From positions 1 through 64,000 of the forward strand of contig SZZY01000011.1 of assembly GCA_009830035.1 (NCBI GenBank): a DNA stretch of 64,000 bases, in the 5' to 3' direction. The DNA is from Pantoea sp. Eser. GTDB taxonomy: Bacteria > Pseudomonadota > Gammaproteobacteria > Enterobacterales > Enterobacteriaceae. A program made the position numbers and the translations under genes. Positions within the stretch are counted from its first letter, which is position 1; each line of letters starts with the position of its first letter. The notes beneath the pieces were generated by a model. The model saw nothing but the letters and a program-made list of their open reading frames with translations, was not told the origin of the DNA and searched no databases. Below are positions 1-10,487 of this stretch, piece after piece.

Positions 1-47
1 CGATGACTGTTCCTTGTTTCACATAGTGAAACTTGATTACTGTTACC

Positions 48-84
48 TGTCCCAGATAGATCCAGTTTGTCCCAGGTAGATCCA
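48..84. repeat. Two near-identical 17-bp direct repeats
   Basis: Two 17-bp copies, differing at one base, lie 20 bp apart at 48-64 and 68-84 (core TGTCCCAG then A or G, then TAGATCCA). They lie beyond the 3' end of the fepA remnant, in a stretch (1-147) where I see no gene. The function is unknown; they could be the edge of an insertion or a short tandem duplication. Confidence 0.5.
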
Positions 85-147
85 CATTTATCGCACGTTT
101 CCCTTTTAAATATCTCACGTCCTATCAGCTGGTGATGGCTAAACGCA

Positions 148-2380
148 TCAGAAGCGGGTATTCACACTCATATAGTAAGTACGGCCCGACTAGTTAAAAG
201 TGTTGGCACCGTACAGATAAGCGCCGGTGGTGGCGTTACCGGTAGTCTGGGCATTGCCTTCGCGGAAGTGGCGCTTATCGAACAGGTTGTCGATCCCCAC
301 GGTGACGCTGGCATATTTGTTGACGTCATAGGTGCCGCTCATGCCGACCACTGAGTAAGGACTTACCTCATCGGTGGCGCTGCCGGTGACCGGATTGCCT
401 TTATGGTCATACTTTTTCAGTACCTGTTTGCCGTACCAGGTCAGCGTGGTTTGCAGCGATAGATCCTGCGTTGCCTGCCAGCTCAGCGTCGAGTTAAGAG
501 TGTATTCCGGGATGACCGACAGACGATCGCCGGTATCTTTGTTCTTACTCTGCAGCATGTAAGTGAAGTTATTGTTCCAGCTTACGCTGTCTGAGAACGG
601 CACGTTAACCGTCCCTTCCAGCCCTTCCACCACCGCTTTCGGCACGTTTTCCCACTTAATAGATGTCAGTCGTACCGTTCGAGGCGGTACCGGTTGGCAG
701 CGTGCCTGCCTCAATCTTATTGCGGTAATCGTTGCGGAACCAGGTCAGACCGGCCTGATAACCTTCATGCTTCCACTCCAGCCCCACCTCTTTATTGATG
801 CTATTTTCCGCTTTCAAATCGTCGTTGCCCATCAGATAACAGGCGCCGGCGCTAGAGGCGCAGCCCTGGCCGTTACTGTACAGCAGATAGTTCGGGTTGG
901 TCTGATACAGGCTCGGCGCTTTATAAGCGCGGACGATGCCCATTTTCAGCGTGAAGTCGTCGCCTAATCCCTGTGACAGGTTGAGCGACGGGCTCCAGTT
1001 GTTGCCAGCGATGGAGTGATGATCGAAACGCAGGCCGGGCGTCAGCGCGGTGCTGTCGGTCAGTTCAATGTTGTCTTCTGCAAACAGTGAGAAGATTTCA
1101 GCCTGAGAATAGGGGCTGCGACCGGTAGTGGCGATGCCCGGAATTGAACCGTAGCTGGTCGCCTGGATGGTCGATGACGTGTCCTTCATCCGCTGCTGGT
1201 TCCACTCGGTGCCGAGGTCGGCCGTCTGATTGACCAGCCATTCAAACGGAATGCTGACCTCACTGTGCAGCAGCACATCGTCCAGCTGAATGGTGTTGAG
1301 TTGCTGTTGGAGAAGATCCCTTCGGTACCGCCTGCCAGCCCTTCATTCAGGCGCGAGCTACGGGTGTTCTCATATTGCGCATAGGTGTTGGTACTGATGC
1401 CGTTATCCCAGGCACCGGTCCACTTCAGCGAGAAGTTCTGCCGATAGAGACGGTTGGTCTCATCACCATATTTACTTTTTACCAGTGCGTTGTTGTTGGT
1501 GTTCTGTGTATCACCGGCATACAGGTTGCCCTGCCGACTGTAACCGGCACCAAACTCAAGTGCCTGCATCGGCGCAAAAGCCCAGCGCAGTAAAGCATGG
1601 ACATCTTTATTGACCGATCCTTCACGGCCGGCCGGATAGGAGCCGGTTCGCTGGGCAGCATGCCCTTCATTAAATGTCGTAAGCATCGGCCTGGGTTTTT
1701 GCCAGTCCGCCATACAGCCGGAAGCTGAAGTCGTCGCCCAACGGCCCTTCGAGGCTAAAGTTAGTGCGTCGGGTTGCGCCTTCATCTTTATGCTGCGGTA
1801 CGTTGTAATAGGCGCTCCACGAGCCGTGCCACTGATTATCCAGCTCTTTTTTGGTGATGATGTTCACCACCCCGCCGGCCGCGCCGTTACCGTAACGGGC
1901 CGCCGCCGGACCGCGGATCACTTCAATATGATCAATCATCTCAGGCGGAACCCAGTTGCTGTCGCCGCGCCAGCCCAGACGCACCGAGTTGCGGCTGGTC
2001 ACCGGCAAGCCATCAACCAAGATCAGGGTGTTTTCAAGCCCCATACCGCGGATATCGATCTGACGGTTATTCCCGCGCTGGCCGCTGGTGGAGTTACCGG
2101 TCAGGTTAACGCCGGGCATGGTACGAATGATTTCAGAGACGTCGCGAGCAGGCGGATGTTTTTTGATTTCGTCTGCGGTGATGGTCGACACACCGGGTGC
2201 CTGAAGCGTTTGCTCGGCGGCGGTCACCGTCATGGTGCCGTCGCTTGCCTTATCGGAGGTGTTGCTGGTGATGTTCGGGTCAGTAGCGGCTGCTGCGCCG
2301 GTAGAGCCGGTAGAAATGAGAGAGGTGGTGATGCCAAGTTCAATCATAATGGCTAACGAAAGCCGGGATAACTTTTTCAT
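148..2380 (-). pseudogene. fepA: fepA, ferric enterobactin TonB-dependent receptor, broken
   Basis: This is a homologue of the outer-membrane receptor FepA (746 residues in E. coli), readable along its whole length but interrupted. The ATG is at 2378-2380 behind an AGGAA ribosome site. The plug domain is clear (GVSTITADEIKKHP, RGMGLENTLILVDG, RGPAAARYGNGAAGG). Frameshifts lie near 1673 (an extra T after the codons for DAYDI), near 1290, and near 680 (an extra T just before WENVPKAVVEGLEG). A TAG at 190-192 then follows GANTFN. Past the TAG the frame continues as SGRTYYMSVNTRF to a TGA at 148-150, which is the normal FepA end with its terminal phenylalanine. Four independent lesions make function very unlikely. 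It is divergent from fes across a Fur-box-like site. Confidence 0.95.
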
Positions 2381-2561
2381 TTTTTTATTCCTGGATTGCC
2401 AGCGAAAGGCCACTGCCGGCGCGCCGGTGAAAAAGTAAGTACCTTGCCTGCAACGCATTCCAGTTCTCTCCGGACCACTTTCAACAGACCCTCGTCCCGG
2501 TCTGAAGCCCGATACGGTAGAGAGGATGCGCGCGCTCCCTGTAGAGCGGAAACATCCTATT

Positions 2562-2580
2562 GCAAATGAAAATAATTATC
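2562..2580. promoter_or_regulatory. Fur box between fepA and fes
   Basis: GCAAATGAAAATAATTATC matches 15 of 19 bases of the classical Fur consensus GATAATGATAATCATTATC. It sits in the divergent fepA/fes intergenic region, where E. coli also has a Fur-controlled bidirectional promoter. Iron repression is inferred from the match and the context. Confidence 0.75.
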
Positions 2581-2641
2581 AATAGTACTTTTCATAACAT
2601 GCATCACCCTAATCAAGTGTAGTGATCGACTGATGGCGCGT

Positions 2642-3845
2642 ATGACGTGGTTAAATGAAGTAACCGGCAGTGACGCCTAGTGGCAACAGCAGCAGGGCAT
2701 TCCCTTGATTGAACCCGGCGAAGAGGGCACCTGTCAGGTTACCTTCTTCTGGCGTGATCCCCACGGCGATGAGTCACAATCCGCGATCCGCCGCGTCTGG
2801 ATCAACATCACCAGCGTGACCGATCACCATCAGTCCGCCGCCCCCCTCCTCCTTAATGCGCGTTCCCGATACCGATGTCTGGTGGTGGCAAACCACCCTG
2901 CCTGCTGACTGGAGCGGCAGCTACTACCTGATACCCGATCGCCAGGCGGAGAAATTCGACGGCCAGACTGACATGCAGACGCTGCGTCAATGGTGGAGCG
3001 GCAAATTCCCATCAGCGCAGGCGGACCCGCTCAACCCATTGCGCGGCTGGGCCGGTGGACGCAGTATTCGGGTTTCACCGCTGCACCTGCCTCAGGCGCC
3101 CGATCAGTCGGTGTGGCACAATGTTGATCGCGGCCAGCCGGCGGCAATTCCGCTGCAACCGCTGCTGTGGCGCAGCGAACGACTGGGTAATTAGCGCACG
3201 GTGTGGCTTTACTGCAGTGGCGAGGCCTCTTCCGCCGACCGTCCGCTGGCGTTATTGCTGGATGGGCAGTTCTGGGCGCAGACCATGCCGATTGCCGGCC
3301 CGCTGCGGCAACTCACCGCGGCAGGCGAACTGCCCCTGGCGGTCTATGCGATGATCGACATTATCGATCGCGAACACCGCAGCCGGGAGCTGACCTGTAA
3401 TCCCGAATTCTGGCTGGCGGTGCAGCACGAACTCCTGCCGCTGATTAAGCAAACCGTCTCCTCCCGGGTGCAGGGCGACAGCACGCTGGTGGCGGGACAA
3501 AGTTTTGGAGGACTTTCCGCAGCTTACGTCACCTTAAGCTGGCCAGAGACCTTTGGTGCCGCCATCAGCCTTTCCGGCTCTTTCTGGTGGCCGACGCGCG
3601 GCAATCCCAACGGCTGGCTACCGCAACAACTACAACAAGGTTTGCTGCAGGCGCCGCCGCGCCGCTTTTATCTCGAAGCAGGACGACGTGAGCGGCTGAT
3701 TCTGGCAGCGAATCAACAATTTGAGCGTGATTTAATCGCGGCCGGACATCAGGTCAGCTATCAGCAGTTTGAAGGCGGTCACGACGCGCTCTGCTGGCGC
3801 GGCGGCCTGCTGGCCGGATTAAAAGTAATGTGGCAATACCCGTAA
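2642..3845 (+). pseudogene. fes: fes, enterochelin esterase, broken
   Basis: This is a homologue of Fes, the cytoplasmic esterase that hydrolyses ferric enterobactin to release iron. The likely start is the ATG at 2642 (MTWLNEVTGSDA), followed at once by TAG at 2678 where the family usually has a tryptophan. One extra base near 2850 shifts the frame before DTDVWWWQTTLPADW. A second TAG at 3192-3194 interrupts ERLGN / RTVWLYCSGEA. The alpha/beta-hydrolase part is otherwise well preserved, with the nucleophile motif GQSFGG and the histidine in GGHDALCWRGG. The span of 1204 bases is one more than a multiple of three. Two amber codons plus a frameshift argue for inactivation. Confidence 0.93.
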
Positions 3846-3948
3846 TTCGCCTATCGCCCCTCTTTCACGCCCCTGGCCGATCGCGGTCAGCGGCGACGTG
3901 CAGGATGAGGGCGATATCTCGCCTGGATATCACGGGCAGGAGACCAAC

Positions 3949-4176
3949 ATGCAACATCTCAATCCGTTCGACGATCCGCAGCAGGATTGTCATGTACTGA
4001 TCAATAACCAGCAGCAGTACAGCTTATGGCCCACCTTCCGAGCGATTCCTTCTGGCTGGCAGCCGGTATTTGGTCCCCAGCCACAGGCGATCTGCCTCAG
4101 CTGGCTGAATGAAAACTGGCACGATATCCGCCCGGTCACCGCCAGCGCCAGCGCCAGCCGGAGCGACGATGTCTGA
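3949..4176 (+). CDS. ybdZ: MbtH-like NRPS accessory protein
   Basis: A 75-residue protein of the MbtH family, which binds NRPS adenylation domains and helps them fold and work. Family features seen: the start MQHLNPFDDPQQDCHVLIN, the SLWPTFRAIPSGW segment and the WLNENWHDIRP end. The ATG at 3949 follows a GGGCAGGAG ribosome site; an upstream in-frame start at 3898 would add a tail not found in the family. Its stop overlaps the entF start by 8 bases. The reading frame is intact, but its natural partner, the EntF adenylation domain, is deleted, so here it is an orphan unless it serves another NRPS. Confidence 0.9.
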   Translation: MQHLNPFDDPQQDCHVLINNQQQYSLWPTFRAIPSGWQPVFGPQPQAICLSWLNENWHDIRPVTASASASRSDDV

Positions 4177-5570
4177 GATCACCATGAACCCGAATCTGAC
4201 TGAACAGAAAACGTTACCGCTGGTTGCCGCTCAGCCCGGCATCTGGATCGCAGACCAGTTACCCCCGCACGCCAATGCTTACGTGGTAGCGCATTTTGTC
4301 GAACTGCGCGGTGCGCTCAACAGCGCGCTGCTGGCTAAAGCCATCTTTGCCGGCATGCAGGAAGCGGATACGCTGAATATGGCGTTTGGCGAGCAGGACG
4401 GTGAACCGCAGCAGTGGCCTGCGCCGCAGGTGATTGACCTGCGCAGTTCAGCCGATCCGGTCGCCGCGGCACGTGCGCTGATGCAGCAGGATATGTCTGG
4501 TGACCTGCGGGTGATCAGCGGCGCGCCGCTTTACCATCACAGCCTGTTGCGGCTGGATGACGAACACTGGTACTGGTATCAGCGTTATCATCATCTGGTA
4601 GTCGATGGCTTCAGCTTTACCGCCCTGACCCGCCGTATCGCCAATCTCTACAGCGCCTGGCACCGTGATGAAACGCCTGAGCCAACCCCGTTTACGCCAT
4701 TCAGCGAGGTGGTCGAAGAGTATCAGCGCTACCAGCAATCTGCTGGCTGGCAGCGTGATGCGCAGTTCTGGCGCGAAAAAGGGGCACAGCTTCCCGCGCC
4801 CGCATCGCTCTCCGACCAGCCGCTGGTGGGCTAGAGCGCCAGTACCGATCTGCTGCGTCATACCTTTGCGCTGGACAGCAATAACCTTCAGGCCCTGCTG
4901 GCGCATACCCAACAGCAGCAGGTCAGCGCGGCTGACACCACGATTGCGCTGGTCTCACTGTGGCTGGCACGTCTCAGCGGGCAAAACGACTTTGCCGCCA
5001 GTTTCATCTTCATGCGCCGCATCGGTTCAGCCGCGCTATGTGCCACCGGCCCGGTGATCAATGTGCTGCCGATGGCGATACACAACGATCCAGCCCAGCC
5101 GCTGAGCGCGCTGGCCGCGCGACTGGCGGGCGAAATAAAAAAAATGCGTCGTCATCAGCGCTACGATGCCGAGCAGGTGCAGCGTGATGTGGGCCGCCTC
5201 GGCGACAGCGATCCGCTCTACGGACCGGTGATCAACCTCAAGATGTTTGATTACCAGCTTGATTTTGCCGGCATTGAAGGCGTGACGCATCAGCTCGCCT
5301 CCGGCCCGGTACGCGATCTGGAGATTGCGATCTACCTCAGCGAACAGGGCGACCTGACGCTGGAGCTGCTGGCGAACGCGCAGCGCTACAGCGAAGCAAC
5401 CCTCAGACAACACGCCAGCCGCGTTGATCTGCTGCTGTCGCAGCTGGCCGCCGATCCCGATCGCCCGTGTGGCGAGCTGGATATGCTGACGCCTGCTGAA
5501 CATCAGCAGTTAGCCACCCTTAACCAGACGGCGATGCCGCTGCCGGCAGAGACGCTGAGCAGCCTGCTGT
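4169..5570 (+). pseudogene. entF: entF, enterobactin synthetase component F, only the condensation domain remains
   Basis: E. coli EntF is a 1293-residue C-A-PCP-TE NRPS. Here only the N-terminal condensation domain can be read, from MSEITMNPNL through the catalytic HHLVVDG motif to LTPAEHQQLATLNQTAMPLP. A TAG at 4832-4834 interrupts it in frame after SLSDQPLVG; the next codons (SASTDLLRHTFALD) continue the domain in the same frame. At about 5570, where the adenylation domain should begin, the sequence changes abruptly to the opposite-strand coding sequence of fepG. Adenylation, carrier and thioesterase domains are gone, together with fepE (if it was present) and fepC that normally lie between. 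This gene cannot make enterobactin. Confidence 0.95.
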
Positions 5571-6016
5571 TAAGCGCCATCAGCAGCGCACGCACGCTGA
5601 TGCCGACAATGATCAGCCGAAAAGTCTCAACACCGTTGCGCCAGCTAAACAGCCAGACCACGCCCGCCGTCAGCAATCCGCCGATCAGCGCCGCCAGCGT
5701 CATGCCTTCCATGTTCTGCTGGAACAGCACCAGCGCCACCAGCACTCCGCTGTAGGCACCGGTATTGAAACCGAGAATGTCCGGGCTGCCGAGCGGATTG
5801 CGCCGCAGCGATTGAAAAATAGCGCCGCTCACGCCGAGCGCGGCACCAATCAGCAGCGCCATCATCACCCGCGGCAGACGCCACTCCACCACGATCGGCT
5901 GTATATTGCGCGCCGCCTCGCCGTTGATCACCTGCCATAGCTGTGCAGCAGTGATCGGCAAAGTGCCGCGCGTCACGCCGAGAAAAGCCAGACGCCATTA
6001 ATCGTTACGCGTCTCA
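5560..6016 (-). pseudogene. fepG: fepG, ferric enterobactin ABC permease, truncated
   Basis: This is the N-terminal part of FepG, an inner-membrane permease of the FecCD/BtuC family. The conserved stretch WRLPRVMMALLIGAALGVSG and GAIFQSLRRNPLGSPDILGF is present, and the gene ends abruptly after FRLIIVGISVRALLMALN (about residue 150 of 330), where it meets entF tail to tail. The probable start at 6016 (MRRVTINGVWLF) is out of frame with the rest, and a TGA follows; a frameshift near 5975 joins the two parts. It has lost more than half its transmembrane segments. Confidence 0.92.
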
Positions 6017-6724
6017 TACCGCACCTCTGCCGATCTTGCGGCGCACCAGCACAATCAGCATCGGTGCGCCGAGAATCGCGGTCACAATCGACACGCGTAG
6101 CTCGCCCGGCACCAGCGCCCGGCCGAGAATATCGGCCGCCAGCAGCAGACAGGGCTTGATAAGAATAGTGCCAAGCAGTATCCAGCGATGATCGTTGCCG
6201 AACAGCCAGCGTGCCAGATGCGGCGTCATTAATCCGACAAAAGCAATCGGCCCCACTGCGGCGGTGGCGGCGCCGCTAAGCAAGGCAATCGCCAGTAGCC
6301 CAATAAGCTGGGTACGGGCAACGCGGGTCCCGAGTGCGGTTGCCATTTCACCGCCCATGCTGAGACCGTTGAGCGAGCGTGCCAGCAGCAGCGCCCCGCT
6401 AAAGGCAAAGCCCAGCCAGTCGGCCGGCGAATCGGCACCGAACAGCGCAATGCCCAGCACCACCGCGAAGCTGGCCCTGGCATTAATACCGAGAATCCCG
6501 GGGTCGGCCAGCGGATTTCGCGTCAGGCTTTGCATCAGCGCGCCCGCCGCGCCGAGGCCAACACACGCCAGCAGCCCGGCGAGGGTGCGCGACAGTCGGG
6601 CGTCACGCACAATAATGCAGTCAGCGCTGGAGCAGCGGGTCAGCAACGCCTGGGTGACATCATGAAAGGAAATGGATTTGGCACCCAGCATCAGACTGAG
6701 CGCGAGGAGCAGCAACAGCAGCAT
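6014..6724 (-). pseudogene. fepD: fepD, ferric enterobactin ABC permease with an internal in-frame deletion
   Basis: The open frame gives 236 residues against 334 for E. coli FepD. The N-terminal third matches well (ARLSRTLAGLLA, SLTRNPLADPGILGINA), as does the C-terminal third (LGTRVARTQLIGLLAIALL, PGELRVSIVTAILGAP). At about residue 113 (near 6385) GFAFSGALL joins directly to LARSLNGLSMGGEMATALG, so some 90 residues covering several middle membrane spans are missing without loss of frame. The N-terminus is also about 10 residues shorter than usual, and a better-spaced ATG upstream (AGAAGG then ATG GAT) is out of frame. A working permease is unlikely. Confidence 0.9.
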
Positions 6725-6806
6725 CCATGAACCTTCTATTACACGGAATTAACGCATGACGTTTAAACCTTTACCAATTCAATGGTATCGCGGCGGATAC
6801 CTTTAT

Positions 6807-6825
6807 GATAATGATACTTGTTATC
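6807..6825. promoter_or_regulatory. Fur box between fepD and entS
   Basis: GATAATGATACTTGTTATC matches 16 of 19 bases of the Fur consensus and lies in the divergent fepD/entS intergenic region, the known place of a Fur-controlled promoter in E. coli. It lies about 80 bp upstream of the entS start. Confidence 0.8.
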
Positions 6826-6902
6826 GTTCTTACGCGTTTTTGGTATGTTACCATGACTCGTAAACTCAATGACGAGCAAAATGGCCGTAAAAAGGCGACG
6901 TT

Positions 6903-8159
6903 ATGAACAAACCCTCCCACTTTATCGATCTCAGCCTGCTGAAAACCCATCCCGCCTTCCGCGCCGTGTTTATCGCCCGATTTATCTCTATCGTCGCGCT
7001 TGGCATGCTGGCGGTGGCGGTACCGGTACAGATTCAACAGCTGACGCAAGCCCCGCTGCTGGCCGGACTGGCGGTCACGCTGGCCGGTGCCGGCATGTTT
7101 ATCGGCCTGCTGACCGGTGGCGTGCTGGCCGATCGCTACGAACGCCGACGCCTGATTTTATTTGCCCGTTCAACCTGCGGCCTCGGTTTTGTCGCGCTGT
7201 GCATCAATGCCCCGCTGCCTGCGCCCTCGGTGATCGCGGTGTTTGTGCTGGGCCTGTGGGATGGCTTTTTTGGCTTTGGCGCGATTGGCGTCACTGCGCT
7301 GCTAGCCGCCACTCCGGCGCTGGTCGGACGCGAAAATATCATGAAAGCGGGCGCTATCACCATGCTGACGGTACGCTTTGGCGCGATCCTTTCGCCGGCG
7401 ATTGCCGGACTGGTAATCGCCCATGCTGGCGTGGCCTTGAACTACGGTCTGGCGGCGATCGGCACCTTGCTAACGGTGCTCACCCTGCTGCGACTGCCTA
7501 CGCTTGCCGCACCACCGCAACCGCGTGAACATCCGTTGACCGCGTTATCCGCCGGGATTGGTTTTCTATTCACCAGCCCGATCGTCGGAATGGCAGCGCT
7601 GGTTGGCGCGCTGGTCACCTTAGCCAGCGCGGTGCGGGTGCTCGACCCGGCGCTGGCCCCTCACTGGCAGGTCGGGCTGGAGCAGCTGGGGCTGATGTAC
7701 GCCGCCGTGCCACTCGGGGCGGCGGTCGGTGCTTTGACCAGCGGCCGGCTGGCGCAGTCGTCGCAGCCGGGTCGATTGATCCTGGCCAGCGCCATTGCCG
7801 CCTTTATGGCGCTCGGCCTGTTCAGCCTGATGCCGTGGTTCAGCCTGAGTCTGGTCTGCCTCGCCGCGTTTGGTTATTTCAGTGCTATCAACAGTCTGGT
7901 GCAGTATGCCCTGATCCAGACGCTTACGCCGGATGCGCTGCTTGGGCGGATCAACAGCCTGTGGACGGCGCAGAATGTCACCGGTGATGCGATTGGCGCG
8001 GCGCTGATCGGTGCGATGGGGTCACTGCTGATGCCTCAGCAGGCGGCAGGCCTGTTGGGTCTGGCCGCCACCGTGCTGGGCGGGGTGATGTGGCTGCTGA
8101 TGGCGCGTCTACGCCGTTATCAACCGCCTGCGCCTGTGCAGGCGGAAACAGCATCATGA
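6903..8159 (+). CDS. entS: Enterobactin exporter EntS, MFS family
   Basis: A 418-residue major facilitator protein matching EntS of E. coli (416 residues), the inner-membrane exporter of enterobactin. The N-terminus [20 protein letters not shown], the MFS loop motif [13 protein letters not shown] after the second helix and the late motif [18 protein letters not shown] are all present, with about 12 hydrophobic segments. The frame is intact, unlike its neighbours. Its TGA (8157-8159) abuts the fepB stop on the other strand, so the two genes end tail to tail within a TCATGA. With entF and much of the pathway broken it has no obvious substrate from this locus, though MFS exporters can accept others. 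Confidence 0.93.
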   Translation: MNKPSHFIDLSLLKTHPAFRAVFIARFISIVALGMLAVAVPVQIQQLTQAPLLAGLAVTLAGAGMFIGLLTGGVLADRYERRRLILFARSTCGLGFVALCINAPLPAPSVIAVFVLGLWDGFFGFGAIGVTALLAATPALVGRENIMKAGAITMLTVRFGAILSPAIAGLVIAHAGVALNYGLAAIGTLLTVLTLLRLPTLAAPPQPREHPLTALSAGIGFLFTSPIVGMAALVGALVTLASAVRVLDPALAPHWQVGLEQLGLMYAAVPLGAAVGALTSGRLAQSSQPGRLILASAIAAFMALGLFSLMPWFSLSLVCLAAFGYFSAINSLVQYALIQTLTPDALLGRINSLWTAQNVTGDAIGAALIGAMGSLLMPQQAAGLLGLAATVLGGVMWLLMARLRRYQPPAPVQAETAS

Positions 8160-9113
8160 TTTAACGAACAGCGCCTCCAGCCGGTTCAGCAGATTGCTGG
8201 CGCTGTAGTAATCCAGACGGAAGGTATCCAGCCCCAGCGCGTAGACCGCTTTGCCACGTACCGCCGGGGTCTGGGCCAGGAAAGGATTATTCATCACCTG
8301 CTCTGCAGTTTTCGGCTCGGCGGCAAACAGCAGATACGAGTGGCCATTCAGTGCGGCGGCCAGATTTTCCCCTGACAGCTGAATAATGTCTTTACGCTGC
8401 CCCATGCTGTGACCGTGCTGCATGTCGACAGGTGGCGTGGCCAGAGTGAATCCCAGCTGTTGCAGCAATTTGCCCTGCGCGGACGCCTCAGTCCACAGAT
8501 TAACTGCGCGACCGTCACCGTTCCAGACCATGGCGGAAACCGGCTGCGGCGGCAGCGTCAGCGCTGAGCGAAGCGCTTTTTCACGTGCATCGAACGCGCT
8601 TACCCGGGCAGCGGCTTGTGCTTCATGGCCGGTTGCCTCACCCAGCAGCGTCACCAGCTGCTGCCAGCTTTTATCGTCTTAGTTGATCACCAGTACCGGT
8701 GCGATAGCCGTCAGCTGATCGACCAGTTTGATCGCTGAGTCATTGCCGGTGGCACTGACTACAATCAGGTCCGGCGCTTCCGCCGCTATCGCTTCAGCAC
8801 TCGGCTCGCCAATATAGAGACGTTTTACACCGCGCTGTTTTGCCACCTCGTCCCACTGACGAAAGAACCCTTGCCCATCGGCCAGCCGGCTGTTGGGTGC
8901 CGTTGCGCCGCTGGCAATCACCGGCGCATCAATCGCCAGAAGCGAGCCGGTCAGGGTGACGCTGGTCGAGACAATGCGGGTCGACGCCTGGGATAACGTC
9001 ACACTGCCTTTTGCGCCCGCCACCGTGCGCGGCCAGCCGTTCTGTGCTGCCGCCGCAAAGCTGATACAGAAGAAAAACACCGCTGTCGCCGCCTTTACAC
9101 CACGTTTAATCAT
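8154..9113 (-). pseudogene. fepB: fepB, ferric enterobactin periplasmic binding protein, one nonsense codon
   Basis: This matches FepB, the periplasmic carrier of ferric enterobactin. A signal peptide is visible (residues 1-23, ending near FAAAAQ), as is the binding-protein core. The frame is uninterrupted except for a TAA at 8679-8681, between PVLVIN and DDKSWQQLVTLLGEATGHE; a single change from a tyrosine codon (TAC/TAT to TAA) would explain it. The truncated product would stop at 144 of about 319 residues. Of the broken genes at this locus it needs the smallest repair, so it may be a recent loss or a sequencing error. Confidence 0.92.
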
Positions 9114-9243
9114 AAATTCCAGTCCACTTTTATGCTGGCTATTTGCCCTGCTGTTTGTGCTGATTTAGCAGGAAAACGCAGCCGAAACACCGCGTATTTA
9201 TTGACAATTCCGGCTAATCAACGTAGGTTACTGGGCCACAATG

Positions 9244-9268
9244 CAAATGATAATCATCATTAATTATC
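9244..9268. promoter_or_regulatory. Fur box(es) between fepB and entC
   Basis: GCAAATGATAATCATCATT (9244-9262) matches 15 of 19 bases of the Fur consensus, and the adjoining AATTATC allows a second overlapping register. It lies about 40 bp upstream of the entC ATG, in the divergent fepB/entC region that Fur controls in E. coli. Confidence 0.78.
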
Positions 9269-9298
9269 TTATCATTTATATATAGATAGGTGAAAATT

Positions 9299-10477
9299 AT
9301 GGTGGAATCGTTGACGTTTGAACATCCCTTGTTGCAGGATTTCTCCGCGTTGTGCCGCGGCTTCCTGTTTACTTCTACCTGGAAAAGCCTGACCACACAG
9401 GGCTGCTTCACCACGCTCACCACCCCGGTAACCGCAGGTGATGCGCTGACAGGGGATTTTCAGCAACAATTGCAGCACCATTTTGCCTCAGCCAGAAAAC
9501 AGGGCATTACCCATCCTATTCTGGTGGGTGCGATCCCGTTTGACGTCAATCAGCCGTCGGCACTGTTTATCCCCGAATCGTATCAGACCTTTAACCGCGA
9601 CGATCTGCATGCGGTCACCTCACCGCCCGAAGCCACTTTGCCGCAGGTGCGTCACCGCACGGCCGTGCCGGATCATGACATTTTCACCGATATGGTGGTG
9701 CAGGAGGTAGCCGCAACGCAGCGTGGCGATCTGGATAAAGTGGTACTGTCGCGGCTGATGGATATCACGGCTGAACAGCCGGTGGATACCGCAGCGCTGA
9801 TGCAGCGCATCGTGGCGCAGAATCCTAACAGCTATCACTTTCATCTGCCGCTGCCGGAAGGCGGTGCGCTGGTCGGGGCCAGCCCGGAATTAATGATCCG
9901 CAAGCAGGGTCGGGATTTCAGCTCCTGTCCGCTGGCCGGATCGGCCCGCCGTGATGCCGATCCGCACCGTGACCAAGCCGCAGGCGAGAGCCTGATGCGT
10001 TCGGATAAAGATCGCCATGAACATAAGCTGGTAACCGATGCGATGCGCAACAAGCTGCAGCCGCGCAGTCGGATGCTGTCGGTGCCGGAGGTGCCGTCGC
10101 TGATCATCACCGCAACCTTATGGCATCTCGCCACCCTGATTGAGGGTGAAGTGCTCGACCCGCGCGAAAATGCGCTGTCGCTGGCCTGCCTGTTACATCC
10201 GACGCCGGCACTGAGCGGCTTCCCGCATCAGCGCGCCCAGCAGCTGATACAGCAACTCGAACCGTTTGAGCGCCAGCTGTTTGGCGGCATCGTCGGCTGG
10301 TGCGATGACCAGGGCAATGGCGAATGGGTGATGACGATTCGCTGCGGTACGGTCAATGGCCCACGCGTGCGGCTGTTTGCTGGCGCGGGCATCGTTGCTG
10401 ACTCACAACCAGAATCAGAATGGCGTGAAACCGGTGTCAAACTTGACACCATGCTTCGCGCTTTTGGACTGCAATAA
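9299..10477 (+). CDS. entC: Isochorismate synthase EntC
   Basis: A 392-residue chorismate-utilising enzyme (EntC is 391 in E. coli) that converts chorismate to isochorismate, the first step of 2,3-dihydroxybenzoate synthesis. Seen motifs: [31 protein letters not shown] with the general-base lysine, [41 protein letters not shown] and [17 protein letters not shown] with the Mg-binding glutamate. I chose the ATG at 9299 because it follows AGGTGAA at good spacing; the GTG at 9290 would also be in frame. It is the first gene of the entCEBAH operon and is intact. Its product may feed only the residual EntB isochorismatase. Confidence 0.95.
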   Translation: MVESLTFEHPLLQDFSALCRGFLFTSTWKSLTTQGCFTTLTTPVTAGDALTGDFQQQLQHHFASARKQGITHPILVGAIPFDVNQPSALFIPESYQTFNRDDLHAVTSPPEATLPQVRHRTAVPDHDIFTDMVVQEVAATQRGDLDKVVLSRLMDITAEQPVDTAALMQRIVAQNPNSYHFHLPLPEGGALVGASPELMIRKQGRDFSSCPLAGSARRDADPHRDQAAGESLMRSDKDRHEHKLVTDAMRNKLQPRSRMLSVPEVPSLIITATLWHLATLIEGEVLDPRENALSLACLLHPTPALSGFPHQRAQQLIQQLEPFERQLFGGIVGWCDDQGNGEWVMTIRCGTVNGPRVRLFAGAGIVADSQPESEWRETGVKLDTMLRAFGLQ

Positions 10478-10487
10478 AGGAACCTGT

